DNA of 64,000 bases from NCBI RefSeq assembly GCF_910585845.1, contig NZ_CAJUHF010000015.1, forward strand, positions 1 through 64,000. Reading direction: 5' to 3'. How positions within the stretch are numbered: position 1 is the stretch's first letter; each line of letters starts with the position of its first letter. The DNA is from an uncultured Bacteroides sp. GTDB taxonomy: Bacteria > Bacteroidota > Bacteroidia > Bacteroidales > Bacteroidaceae. The notes under the pieces were generated by a model. The model did not search any database, was not told the origin of the DNA, and saw nothing but the letters and a program-made list of their open reading frames with translations. Below, one piece after another: positions 55,604 through 64,000 of this stretch. Made by a program: the position numbers and the translations under genes.

Positions 55604-56968
55604 ATGAAAAAAATAACAAATTTGTGTGTGCTGTGTCTCTTGTTCTTTGCGACTACTTTACAGGCTATGGAACCGGAAAAAGTGCTTTCCGTGGAAAGAC
55701 AAACCGAAACTATGGCGAAGAAGGAACAAACGGTAAATGGTGAGGAGTACAAAAAGTTCCGCTTTGGCGGATACGGAGAGATGGTCGCGAAATTCATGAA
55801 CTATGGAACAAACCGTTTTTATGGCGGTGTGGACAATAGCGATCATCGTAATACGATCTCCATTCCTCGCTTTGTATTGGCTTTCGACTATAAGTTTAAC
55901 TCTAAATGGGTATTGGGTGCTGAGATAGAGTTCGAATCGGGAGGCGTAGGTATAGAGACCGAACTCGAAAATTCGGAGAACGGTGAGTATGAGACAGAGA
56001 TGGAAAAGGGTGGGGAAGTAGCTCTCGAGCAGTTTCATATCACTCGGTTGATACATCCGGTGTTCAATGTGCGTGCAGGACATCTGATTGTACCCGTCGG
56101 ACTGACCAATGCTCATCACGAGCCCATTAACTTCTTCGGCACGTCCCGTCCGGAAGGAGAGACGACGATAATCCCCTCTACGTGGCACGAAACAGGGTTG
56201 GAGTTCTTCGGTTCCTTCGGCAAACGGTATGCCCGTTTCGACTATCAGGCGATGGTTGTCGCAGGACTGAATGCAGATGGATTCGGGCGCGACAACTGGG
56301 TAGCGGGTGGCAAACAAGGACTTTTCGAAGCAGATAATTTTACATCGCCTGCCTATGTGGCACGTCTGGACTATAAAGGCCTGCCAGGCCTGCGCATAGG
56401 CGCTTCGTTCTACTATTGCCGGGATGTCACAGCCAATGCTGATAAGAAGTATAAATACAGTAGCGTAGGCGCTTCGGCACTGAAGATATATTCTGCTGAT
56501 GCACAGTTCCGAAACAAATACCTAACGATACGCGGTAACATCATCTATGGAGACTTGGAGAACTCTTCAGCGATTAGTAAGATTACCCTTTCCAATAATT
56601 CCAATTACTATCATGGTACCATGCGCAATATCGCTCAGAATGCTTTGTGTTATGGGTTGGAGGCGGGAATCAACCTGAGTGCTTTCTTCCCGAAGGAGAA
56701 GAAGTGTCCGGTTATTTATCCGTATGCCCGTTACGAATATTATAATCCGCAGGAAGAAGCGGAAGGTAGCGCCATGATCGAGAAACGTTGCCAGGTGAGT
56801 AAATGGACGGTAGGACTTAACTGGTTTGCTTTGCCCAATCTGGTGGTAAAAGCCGATTATATGACCCGCAAGATCGGTACGAACAAAGTGTTCGGATCGA
56901 CTAAATACAACAATGAGAATGAGTTTGCCATCGGAATAGCTTATGTAGGGTGGTTTGTGAAAAAATAA
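55604..56968 (+). CDS. Outer-membrane porin-like protein
   Basis: Signal peptide ends at LQAM (about residue 21). Alternating beta-strands follow (FRFGGYGEMVAKFMNYG, RNTISIPRFVLAFDYKF, KWVLGAEIEFESGG, FNVRAGHLIVPVGLTNAHH), with a C-terminal strand FAIGIAYVGWFVKK. The overall pattern resembles phosphate-selective porin O/P-like barrels. It opens an operon with an imelysin, two heme proteins and a second porin, which suggests transport of iron, heme or small anions. The substrate is not known. Confidence 0.75.
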   Translation: MKKITNLCVLCLLFFATTLQAMEPEKVLSVERQTETMAKKEQTVNGEEYKKFRFGGYGEMVAKFMNYGTNRFYGGVDNSDHRNTISIPRFVLAFDYKFNSKWVLGAEIEFESGGVGIETELENSENGEYETEMEKGGEVALEQFHITRLIHPVFNVRAGHLIVPVGLTNAHHEPINFFGTSRPEGETTIIPSTWHETGLEFFGSFGKRYARFDYQAMVVAGLNADGFGRDNWVAGGKQGLFEADNFTSPAYVARLDYKGLPGLRIGASFYYCRDVTANADKKYKYSSVGASALKIYSADAQFRNKYLTIRGNIIYGDLENSSAISKITLSNNSNYYHGTMRNIAQNALCYGLEAGINLSAFFPKEKKCPVIYPYARYEYYNPQEEAEGSAMIEKRCQVSKWTVGLNWFALPNLVVKADYMTRKIGTNKVFGSTKYNNENEFAIGIAYVGWFVKK

Positions 56969-57005
56969 ATCGGAAGAATATTAATCATTAAAACATATAA
57001 ATAAA

Positions 57006-58124
57006 ATGAAGAAGTTTTTTTATTTGTCAGCCCTCGCCATGGGGTTGATGTTCATTGTTACGGCTTGTAGTGATGAAGACACTACGGAGATTGATGCTAA
57101 AAACCTGGACTATACGGTCGAAAATGCAAGCAGTTGGGGAAACTATATGCGTGTGGTAGCGCAGTTGTTGGTGAATGATGCCACGATATTATATGACGAT
57201 TGGGCAGTAAAGTACAACGAAGGTGGAAGTTATGCTTCATTTTTCAAGAATCAGGATGCCCTGACAAGCATAGAACAACTGATTGATGGTTGCGTGGACA
57301 TAGCCAATGAAGTAGGCACCGCCAAGATAGGCGATCCGTACGACCTTTATAAAAATAGCGAATATGAGAAAGCCCTTTATGCAGTAGAGTCGTGGTATAG
57401 CTGGCATTCCCGTGAAGACTATCGTAACAATATCTATTCTATCCGTAACGTATATTACGGAACACGCACCGGAGCCATTAGCGACCTGTCCCTTTCGAAA
57501 GCGGTAGCAGCGGTAAATGCTTCTCTTGATGCGTCAGTGAAGAAAGCGATTGATGATGCAGCAGCAGCCATCTGGGCTATTCCGAGTCCTTTCCGTAACA
57601 ATATCTATAGCAGTGAAACTGAAAAAGCGATGGAAGCTTGTGCCGTATTGGAAGAAGTGCTCAAAGGAGGACTGAAAAGCTGTGTTGAAGGCATTGACAA
57701 AACTGTTCTCTCAGCAGTTGTAGCCAACTATGTGGATGTAGTTGTATTACCTACTTATGCTGATCTGAAGGCAAAGAACATAGCTCTTCTTAGTGCAGTA
57801 GAGGCTTTCCGGATTGCTCCGAATAATGCGAACTTCAAAGCCTGTGCCACGGCATGGCTCACAGCCCGCGAACCGTGGGAAACCAGTGAGGCATTCCTTT
57901 TCGGTCCGGTTGCTGACAAAGGTCTTGACCCCAACATGGACAGTTGGCCCCTCGACCAAGAGGGTATCGTACAGATTCTGACTTCCGGCAACTATACTGA
58001 TCTAAATTGGGATGGTGACTATGACGAAGAAAATGATCAGATAGCTAGTGCACAGTCATTGCGCGGTTATCACACGTTAGAGTATCTGATCTTTAAGGAT
58101 GGAGAGGCTCGTACGGTTCAGTAA
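57006..58124 (+). CDS. Imelysin-family (M75) lipoprotein, putative periplasmic iron-binding
   Basis: Imelysin-like proteins bind metal through a GxHxxE motif and are linked to iron uptake, as in EfeO and IrpA (family knowledge). Lipobox FIVTAC gives Cys21. The two-bundle helical body is followed by GYHTLEYLIF near residue 354, which fits GxHxxE. The start of the other metal-site region is near WGNYMRVVAQLL. It lies 37 bp after the porin. The following gap holds an inverted repeat, so transcription into the heme gene may be modulated there. Confidence 0.85.
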   Translation: MKKFFYLSALAMGLMFIVTACSDEDTTEIDAKNLDYTVENASSWGNYMRVVAQLLVNDATILYDDWAVKYNEGGSYASFFKNQDALTSIEQLIDGCVDIANEVGTAKIGDPYDLYKNSEYEKALYAVESWYSWHSREDYRNNIYSIRNVYYGTRTGAISDLSLSKAVAAVNASLDASVKKAIDDAAAAIWAIPSPFRNNIYSSETEKAMEACAVLEEVLKGGLKSCVEGIDKTVLSAVVANYVDVVVLPTYADLKAKNIALLSAVEAFRIAPNNANFKACATAWLTAREPWETSEAFLFGPVADKGLDPNMDSWPLDQEGIVQILTSGNYTDLNWDGDYDEENDQIASAQSLRGYHTLEYLIFKDGEARTVQ

Positions 58125-58167
58125 AATTTGGTTCTTTAAAGACCTGATCTTTCAGAAAGTAAAAGCT

Positions 58168-58280
58168 CACCACAGATTACGCAGAGATTTGCCACAGATT
58201 ATCCGGATTTCTATAGATTATTTACTCTCATTATAAGTGTTGATGATAAAAATCTGTGCCAATTCGTGTAATCTGTGGTG
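58168..58280. repeat. CACCACAGATTAC inverted repeat
   Basis: Arms at about 58168-58201 and 58248-58280 are imperfect inverse copies containing CACCACAGATTAC and GCCACAGATT. Such CCACAGATT palindromes are dispersed in many bacterial genomes. It lies between the imelysin and di-heme genes. Confidence 0.7.
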
Positions 58281-58341
58281 AATACTGGTTTTTGATATAC
58301 CCTGCAGCTTTCATGGCGGGTATCGATAAGTGTTGGCTACA

Positions 58342-58349
58342 TATTTTTG
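58342..58349 (+). promoter_or_regulatory. Internal promoter candidate before the di-heme gene
   Basis: TATTTTTG 20 bp before the chosen start at 58370. It may allow separate expression of the downstream genes. Confidence 0.4.
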
Positions 58350-58369
58350 CAATAATGATTCAAGAACAC

Positions 58370-59809
58370 ATGAATGATCTGTTAAGAAAATTGTTCACAA
58401 TATATTGCAGTTGCTCGCTGTTGGCATTATGCGCTTGCGAGAACGAGGGAATGACTGCGGATGACATGGCAGTACCTGCCGGATTTGCCCTTTCGGCAGG
58501 TACTGCCACTAATTTTCTGACTTCTTCCTTTGCCTACGACCGGTCGGCCGACTGGGTGACGGGAGAGTATGACAAGCGCTTTACTCGTGGCGACAAACTG
58601 TATGACGACAATCGCACCAGCAGCAACGGGATAGGAGGAGGACTGGGACCGGTCTATGCCGGTTATTCCTGTGGCAGCTGCCATCGCAATGCAGGACGCA
58701 CACAGCCTACTTTGTGGAGTGAAGGCGGTTCCGGAAGTTCAGGATTCTCGTCCATGTTGGTGTATGTCAGTCGGAAGAACGGGGCTTTCTTCCAGGACTA
58801 CGGGCGTGTACTTCACGATCAGGCGATTTACGGGGTGAAACCGGAAGGAAAACTGAAAGTGGAATATACCTATGAAACGTTCCAGTTCCCCGATGGTGAG
58901 AAATATGAGTTGTGTAAGCCCACTTATTCCATTTATGAATGGTATGCGGACAGCATTAAGCCCGAAGAATTATTCTGTACCGTGCGTATCCCTCTACGCC
59001 ACGTCGGTATGGGGCAGATGATGGCTCTCGACCCGGTTGAGATAGAAGCCCTTGCGGCAAAGAGCAATTATCCGGAATACGGCATCAGTGGGCGTTGCAA
59101 CTATATCACCGAACGAGGTGTGCGAAGCCTGGGACTGTCCGGCAACAAGGCGCAGCATGCCGACTTGACCGTAGAACTCGGTTTCTCCAGCGATATGGGT
59201 GTCACTAACAGCCGCTATCCCGAAGAGATCTGCGAAGGACAGGTGCAAGTGAGTCAGGGCAGCATGATGGGGCTCTCCTATGCCCAGCTGGAGGTGTCGA
59301 CGGAAGATATGGAGAATGTAGACCTCTACATGCAAAGCCTCAGTGTGCCAGCGCGCCGTAACGTGAACAACGAGCAAGTGAAACGGGGAGAACGGAACTT
59401 CTATGAGGCGAAATGTCATCTTTGCCATGTGACCACGCTTCATACCAAGCCACGCGGTTCCGTTCTGCTGAACGGGACCCGCCTGCCGTGGCTGGGCAGC
59501 CAGACCATCCATCCCTATTCCGACTTCCTGCTTCATGACATGGGGTCGGAAATCATGGGTGTAGGGTTGAACGACAATTACGTAAGCGGTCTGGCGCGGG
59601 GCAACGAATGGCGCACTACCCCCCTTTGGGGAGTGGGACTGCAGGAGACTGTCAACGGACATACCTATTTCCTGCACGACGGCCGTGCCCGGAACTTTGT
59701 CGAAGCAATCATGTGGCACGGTGGTGAAGGCGAAGCCTCTAAGAACATTTTCAAGAAGATGACAAAAGAAGATCGTGATGCCATGATCGCATTTTTAAAA
59801 TCACTATAA
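58370..59809 (+). CDS. Di-heme c-type oxidoreductase lipoprotein (DUF1111-like)
   Basis: Resembles the di-haem oxidoreductase family related to MauG/CcpA peroxidases. Two heme c motifs are present, CGSCH at Cys101 and CHLCH at Cys349. Later segments include LLNGTRLPWLGSQTIHPYSD, LHDMGSEIMGVGL and WRTTPLWGVGLQETVNGHTY. I chose the start at 58370 (MNDLLRKLFTIYC) since it gives a lipoprotein signal (LLALCAC). The frame is open to 58256, but that part covers the repeat and promoter region. Such proteins often neighbour imelysins in other bacteria. The reaction is unknown. Confidence 0.85.
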   Translation: MNDLLRKLFTIYCSCSLLALCACENEGMTADDMAVPAGFALSAGTATNFLTSSFAYDRSADWVTGEYDKRFTRGDKLYDDNRTSSNGIGGGLGPVYAGYSCGSCHRNAGRTQPTLWSEGGSGSSGFSSMLVYVSRKNGAFFQDYGRVLHDQAIYGVKPEGKLKVEYTYETFQFPDGEKYELCKPTYSIYEWYADSIKPEELFCTVRIPLRHVGMGQMMALDPVEIEALAAKSNYPEYGISGRCNYITERGVRSLGLSGNKAQHADLTVELGFSSDMGVTNSRYPEEICEGQVQVSQGSMMGLSYAQLEVSTEDMENVDLYMQSLSVPARRNVNNEQVKRGERNFYEAKCHLCHVTTLHTKPRGSVLLNGTRLPWLGSQTIHPYSDFLLHDMGSEIMGVGLNDNYVSGLARGNEWRTTPLWGVGLQETVNGHTYFLHDGRARNFVEAIMWHGGEGEASKNIFKKMTKEDRDAMIAFLKSL

Positions 59810-59820
59810 AACGAAGAGCA

Positions 59821-61035
59821 ATGATAAGAAAATTAATTTTAATGGTTGCGCTGGCTTCTCTTTCATTGATAGCCGTGGCACAGCATGAAGAAGATACCGA
59901 GAACGGCGTAGTTTCACTTGCCGGAAGAGAGGGATTCACCATCGGAACAAAGAAAGGTGATTTTGTATTCAAACCCTATTTGCTGGTGCAGACTTGTGCC
60001 AATTTCAACTGGTATGACGACGAAGGACTGGACAAGGCGTACAATCAGGACAATATAGCCAATTCCGGCTTCTCCATCCCTTACGCCGTACTGGGTTTCA
60101 CGGGAAAAGCCTTTGGAAAGGTCTCTTTCAATCTCTCCATCAACGCGGCGGCGAGTGGCGGTGCATTGCTCCAGCAGGCTTGGTTCGATGTGCAACTCAA
60201 GAAACAGTTTGCCATACGTGCCGGAAAGTTTAAGACTCCTTTTGCACATGCCTACCTGACGACATTGGGCGAAACCCTCTTCCCCCAGTTGCCCCTTTCG
60301 CTGACTTCGCCTGTCATCTTGCCATACTCGCTGAATGCAGTGACCCCGAATATAGGTACTGGTTTCGACCTGGGTGTAGAAATCCACGGATTGCTGGCGG
60401 ATAAGTTTGGCTACGAAGTCGGTCTGTTCAATGGTACCGGTGTTGCCGTGAACGTTGCCACGAAGACTGTGAGTGACGATTGGCATATCCCCTCTTTGCT
60501 GTATGCAGGGCGCTTCACCTACATGCCTAAGGGAGTGATGCCCGCCACTCAGGGTAGTCCCAACCGCCTTAAGGAAGACAAGATACTGTTCGGTGTCTCA
60601 GCTTCCATCAATGTGGAGAGCGAAAATGAGAGTACCAACGACAGCCGTGTGGGGGTGGAATTTGCCATGCTGAAGAATAGGCTTTATCTGGCGGCCGAAG
60701 CATACTATATGCATGTGGGCTTCACCGACCGCCAGAAGATCAACGAAACCTATAACTACCTTGGCGGTTATGCGCAAGGCGGTTACTTCATTGCCCCCCG
60801 CTTGCAGGCAGCTCTTCGTTACGACTTTTTCAACCGTAACGGTACGGGCGATGACGGATTCCTGAACATGCCTGCCGTAGGCATGAACTATTTTTTCAAA
60901 GGCTGCAACCTAAAATTGCAGGCGATGTATCAGTACGTGGCACGTACGGGGCATAAGACACAGCTCGACCGCGACAACGACAATCTGGGGCTTGCCACTC
61001 ACTCGGCTACCGTCATGTTACAATATACTTTCTAA
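59821..61035 (+). CDS. Second outer-membrane porin-like protein
   Basis: Signal peptide ends at AVAQ (about residue 21), followed by FVFKPYLLVQTCANFNWYD and repeated amphipathic strands (FGKVSFNLSINAAASGG, QFAIRAGKFKTPFAHAYL). The final strand is THSATVMLQYTF with C-terminal Phe, as outer-membrane proteins require. It resembles phosphate-selective porins (OprO/P). It begins 11 bp after the di-heme gene, so the operon carries two porins. Confidence 0.8.
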   Translation: MIRKLILMVALASLSLIAVAQHEEDTENGVVSLAGREGFTIGTKKGDFVFKPYLLVQTCANFNWYDDEGLDKAYNQDNIANSGFSIPYAVLGFTGKAFGKVSFNLSINAAASGGALLQQAWFDVQLKKQFAIRAGKFKTPFAHAYLTTLGETLFPQLPLSLTSPVILPYSLNAVTPNIGTGFDLGVEIHGLLADKFGYEVGLFNGTGVAVNVATKTVSDDWHIPSLLYAGRFTYMPKGVMPATQGSPNRLKEDKILFGVSASINVESENESTNDSRVGVEFAMLKNRLYLAAEAYYMHVGFTDRQKINETYNYLGGYAQGGYFIAPRLQAALRYDFFNRNGTGDDGFLNMPAVGMNYFFKGCNLKLQAMYQYVARTGHKTQLDRDNDNLGLATHSATVMLQYTF

Positions 61036-61052
61036 AAAACAGCAGGAAGGAT

Positions 61053-61784
61053 ATGAAGAACTATATATTATTCCTTGCCGCCATCTGGACAACCGTCTCT
61101 CTTTGTTCGTGCGACGACGGCAGGATTTACGAGCAGCATGTGGACATAGAGCGTGGAGGATATGTTTTGAAGTTGACCGGACGCTTCAGCGGACTGGGCA
61201 ATTGGGCGGACGGATACAGCGTGGTCGTGGCAGGTTTCAATGACAAGAGCGAGTATGCAGTCATTACGAAATCGTTGCCGCTGAACCAGTCCGACGGGAC
61301 TGAGGTCGTGATGACGCTTGGCGGCATAAACGACGAGGTGACAGTCTTGAAACTCTGTGTCATCAATCGCTTGCGGGAGTGCGTCGCCGACTTCCATACC
61401 ATAGAGTGCGAAGAGATATTCGCATCAGCGGACACCATCATGATGAATGTCGGCACACTGGACGTAGGCATGTACAGTGCCATTCAGTCGCAGGTGTTTG
61501 ACAAGAAATGCACGATGTGTCACGGAGAAACGGGTACGGCAGCGGGTAATCTGTTTCTGACAGCGGATAAGAGCTACCATGCACTGGTCAACCGGCCTGC
61601 CTACAAGAACAGCGACCTGCTGTTGGTTAAACCGGGCGAAGCAGAGGAGAGCTTTCTGCACCTAGTCCTGAACCGGGACGGCGACACGAATATGCACCAT
61701 CTGGACCTCTTTTCCGAGAAAGAACAGTTGGCTCTGAAACTGATAGACGACTGGATCAACAGGGGGGCTTTCTTAAACAATTGA
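61053..61784 (+). CDS. Mono-heme c-type cytochrome lipoprotein
   Basis: Lipobox VSLCSC gives a lipidated Cys near residue 20. The N-terminal half (YVLKLTGRFSGLGNWADGY, VVMTLGGINDEVTVLKLC) is beta-rich and unrecognised. The C-terminal half has one heme c site, CTMCH at Cys153, and then a region resembling the small cytochrome module of Planctomycete-type proteins (NLFLTADKSYHALVNRPA, LKLIDDWINRGAF). It could pass electrons to or from the di-heme protein 1.2 kb upstream. It lies 17 bp after the porin. Confidence 0.8.
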   Translation: MKNYILFLAAIWTTVSLCSCDDGRIYEQHVDIERGGYVLKLTGRFSGLGNWADGYSVVVAGFNDKSEYAVITKSLPLNQSDGTEVVMTLGGINDEVTVLKLCVINRLRECVADFHTIECEEIFASADTIMMNVGTLDVGMYSAIQSQVFDKKCTMCHGETGTAAGNLFLTADKSYHALVNRPAYKNSDLLLVKPGEAEESFLHLVLNRDGDTNMHHLDLFSEKEQLALKLIDDWINRGAFLNN

Positions 61785-61800
61785 CTAATTTACATGGGAT

Positions 61801-62955
61801 ATGAATGTTAACGAACAGCATACTGACTGGTCGGGAAAGACACTGACCGAAATATTTAGATATGAAGCAGGGCAAGGAGTGTCAGAATTTCACGTGATGA
61901 TTCACTCTATCCAGCCCGAAGACACTTATCAACAGCAACTGAGCGCTGTAGCAGACGCATATAACGAAGTATTGACCCGCGAACTGAAAGGAGCGGTTGC
62001 TGTTTTCAAACGTTGCTTCCTGAGCGATGCAGCCAATCAGGCGGACATTTTGCAGGCTTTTATGGCCGAAAATTCCGATTGCGCTCTTTCTATTGTAGAG
62101 CAGCCGCCCCTGAATGGGACAAAGATTGCATTGTGGGTTTATCTGCAGACTGATGTACAGACACGGGTCCTGCACAACGGACTCTTTGAAGTGAAGCACG
62201 GAGCTTATCGCCAACTTTGGGGAGGAAGCGCCTTCAACCGTGCCGCCAACTCGGAATATCAGACCCGCTTGTTGCTGAACGATTACGTGATGCAACTCAT
62301 GGAGCAGGGCTGTACGCTGGCAAACGACTGCATCCGCACCTGGTTTTTCGTACAGAACGTAGATGTGAATTATGCCGATGTAGTGAAGGCGCGCAATGAA
62401 GTCTTTGTCACGCAGAATCTGACGGAAAAGACCCACTACATCTCCAGCACAGGTATCGGTGGCCGCCATGCCGACCCGAAAGTCCTCGTGCAAATGGACA
62501 CCTATGCCGTGGCAGGTCTACAGGCAGGACAAATCCATTTTCTCTATGCTCCCACTCACCTGAACCCCACTTACGAATATGGTGTCAGTTTCGAGCGGGG
62601 TACTTATGTAGACTATGGCGACCGTCGCCACGTGTTCATCTCCGGTACGGCAAGCATCAACAACAAAGGTGAAGTGGTTCATCCTGGCGACATCCGTAAG
62701 CAGACGGAACGGATGTGGGAGAATGTGGAAGCCTTGCTGAACGAAGCGGAATGCACGTTCGAAGACTTGGGACAAATGATAGTCTATCTGCGCGACATTT
62801 CCGACTATGCTGTAGTAAAGAAGATGTACGACAGTCGCTTTCCCGCTATCCCGAAAGTCTTTGTGCATGCCCCCGTATGCCGTCCGGGCTGGTTGATAGA
62901 GATGGAGTGCATGGGCGTCCGCTCCTTGAAGAACGAGGCTTACGCTCCTTTCTGA
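61801..62955 (+). CDS. Chorismatase-like RidA-superfamily protein
   Basis: Similar to chorismate-processing enzymes of the FkbO/Hyg5/XanB2 group, which make hydroxybenzoates or dihydroxycyclohexadiene carboxylate. Key segments are GIGGRHADPKVLVQMDTYA, HVFISGTASINNKGEVVHPG, ERMWENVEALL and the C-terminal PVCRPGWLIEMEC with a candidate catalytic Glu. Such proteins appear in aryl polyene, flexirubin and xanthomonadin clusters, where they supply the aromatic starter. It is only 16 bp after the heme lipoprotein, so it may be transcribed with that operon or begin a new one. Confidence 0.75.
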   Translation: MNVNEQHTDWSGKTLTEIFRYEAGQGVSEFHVMIHSIQPEDTYQQQLSAVADAYNEVLTRELKGAVAVFKRCFLSDAANQADILQAFMAENSDCALSIVEQPPLNGTKIALWVYLQTDVQTRVLHNGLFEVKHGAYRQLWGGSAFNRAANSEYQTRLLLNDYVMQLMEQGCTLANDCIRTWFFVQNVDVNYADVVKARNEVFVTQNLTEKTHYISSTGIGGRHADPKVLVQMDTYAVAGLQAGQIHFLYAPTHLNPTYEYGVSFERGTYVDYGDRRHVFISGTASINNKGEVVHPGDIRKQTERMWENVEALLNEAECTFEDLGQMIVYLRDISDYAVVKKMYDSRFPAIPKVFVHAPVCRPGWLIEMECMGVRSLKNEAYAPF

Positions 62956-63365
62956 CCCATCAGGACATGCCTGTCCTGGCATTCTGTCCGATGGGCATAG
63001 GAGCCTTATTCAAAAACGCATCCGCTTCATACCTGTTCTCTATCTGCCCCATACCCACTTTATGTTTTTTTATACAGAGGCGTATGGAGATGATGTAGCC
63101 CTGATAGGGAGCGGATGCTCTCGGATGAGAACCTTTATCGATTGATAGATGACATTAATGCAAACAATGGTCAATAGTGTATTTAACTGTCAACTATCGA
63201 CTATTGCATTCAACTGTAACGGAGTGAAGCATAGTGATTCCCTTATTTATTAAATCTCCTTAACAAAATCCCCATACCTCACTTTTTATTTGTTTATTTG
63301 CGCCAAATTAGGGTATAGTGTGGTCCGGTGGGTTCGGACTGTGCTTCATTTTTGCAAAACGTTCG

Positions 63366-64000
63366 ATGAATAAACTCACAATAAAAGTCTGTCCGGTATG
63401 CGGTGGTACGCATATGGAGCATGCTATGACTTGCATAGACCATTATGCTTCCGGCGAAGCATTCCATCTGTGCCGATGTCAGAGTTGCGGCTTCCTTTTT
63501 ACGCAGGACTTCCCTGTAGAGGCAGAGATAGGCAGATATTATGAAACGCCCGATTACATCTCCCATTCCGATACGAAAAAAGGACTCATGAACAGGGTGT
63601 ACCATTGGGTACGCAGCTATATGTTGGGTCGTAAGGCGCGTCTGGTGATTCGCGAGGCGCACCGAAAAACGGGATGCCTGTTGGACGTCGGTACGGGAAC
63701 CGGTTACTTCGCTGCCACCATGAAGCGACGGGGCTGGGAAGTGGAGGCTGTGGAGAAGAACGCGCAAGCCCGTCAGTTTGCCAAGGAGCACTTCGGGCTT
63801 GAAGTGAAACCCGATACGGAGTTGCAGAGATTTACTGAGGGGAGCTTCGACGTCATCACCTTGTGGCACGTCATGGAGCATCTGGAGTACCTGAATGATA
63901 CGTGGGATACACTGAACACCCTGCTGGCAGAGCGAGGCGTGCTGATAGTTGCCGTGCCCAACTGCTCTTCGTACGACGCAAAGAAGTATGGTGCACTGTG
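63366..64000 (+). CDS. Class I SAM-dependent methyltransferase, truncated by window edge
   Basis: Begins MNKLTIKVCPVCGGTHMEH and runs off the window. The N-terminus has two Cys pairs (CPVCGG, CRCQSCGF), a zinc-ribbon-like fold found ahead of many small methyltransferases. The SAM site is CLLDVGTGTGYFAATMKRRG, and WHVMEHLEYLNDTWDTLN follows. The 410-bp gap before it holds no gene; it includes the imperfect inverted pair CAATAGT / ACTATTG near 63171-63207. It could belong to a secondary-metabolite cluster to the right. Confidence 0.85.
   Translation, partial: MNKLTIKVCPVCGGTHMEHAMTCIDHYASGEAFHLCRCQSCGFLFTQDFPVEAEIGRYYETPDYISHSDTKKGLMNRVYHWVRSYMLGRKARLVIREAHRKTGCLLDVGTGTGYFAATMKRRGWEVEAVEKNAQARQFAKEHFGLEVKPDTELQRFTEGSFDVITLWHVMEHLEYLNDTWDTLNTLLAERGVLIVAVPNCSSYDAKKYGAL

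Noticed and set aside
34801..64000. tRNA or rRNA genes
   Set aside because: No cloverleaf with a GTTCRA-type T-arm or rRNA-like stretch was noticed in the gaps on reading.

Overview
The window looks like chromosomal DNA of a gut Bacteroides or close relative (order Bacteroidales). Supporting signs are SusC/SusD pairs, a hybrid two-component regulator, many lipoprotein or signal-peptide glycoside hydrolases, and repeated -7 boxes of the Bacteroides type (TAnnTTTG), usually without strong Shine-Dalgarno sequences. The species cannot be fixed from the sequence alone.

Region 1 (1-34.7 kb) is a large polysaccharide utilization locus. The first block (about 0.1-13.6 kb) carries GH43 + CBM6, GH31 with a PA14-like insert, NPCBM + GH27, a second GH43, an unrecognised beta-rich secreted protein, a third GH43 with a trefoil-like tail, a GH3, and a fourth GH43 + CBM6. 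Composition shifts clearly to higher G+C at about 7.35 kb. After a strong terminator comes a 1.5-kb non-coding stretch with helically phased A-tracts, 10-bp repeats, two tiny ORFs and two promoter-like boxes. The second block (15.2-30.1 kb) carries GH76, GH125, GH105, GH97, GH67, an unrecognised 638-aa lyase-like protein, SusC and SusD. The HTCS regulator follows at 30.65 kb. The enzyme set fits the debranching of a complex glucuronic-acid-, xylose-, arabinose-, galactose- and possibly mannose-containing plant polysaccharide. No recognisable endo-xylanase is present; an endo-acting enzyme may lie upstream or be the unrecognised gene.

Region 2 (34.8-55.4 kb) is housekeeping: mutS, miaB, a succinate/acetate CoA-transferase, PBP4, dihydrolipoamide dehydrogenase, a PH-like membrane protein, nadB, rubrerythrin, a radical SAM protein, a HhH-beta-barrel protein, a DUF4294 protein, a SpoU-type RNA methyltransferase and nadA. 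Between these genes lie many repeats: a decayed Rpn/PD-(D/E)XK gene, a 35-bp-arm hairpin, a 36-bp perfect palindrome, two related small-RNA-like transcription units, two copies of a 68-bp hairpin element, and a five-unit array of 22-bp repeats.

Region 3 (55.6-61.8 kb) is a compact envelope operon: beta-barrel porin, imelysin-like lipoprotein, di-heme c-type oxidoreductase, second porin and mono-heme lipoprotein. It suggests periplasmic iron or electron handling. It is followed closely by a chorismatase-like RidA-superfamily gene and, at the right edge, a truncated methyltransferase. These may be the left edge of an aryl-polyene/flexirubin-type cluster.
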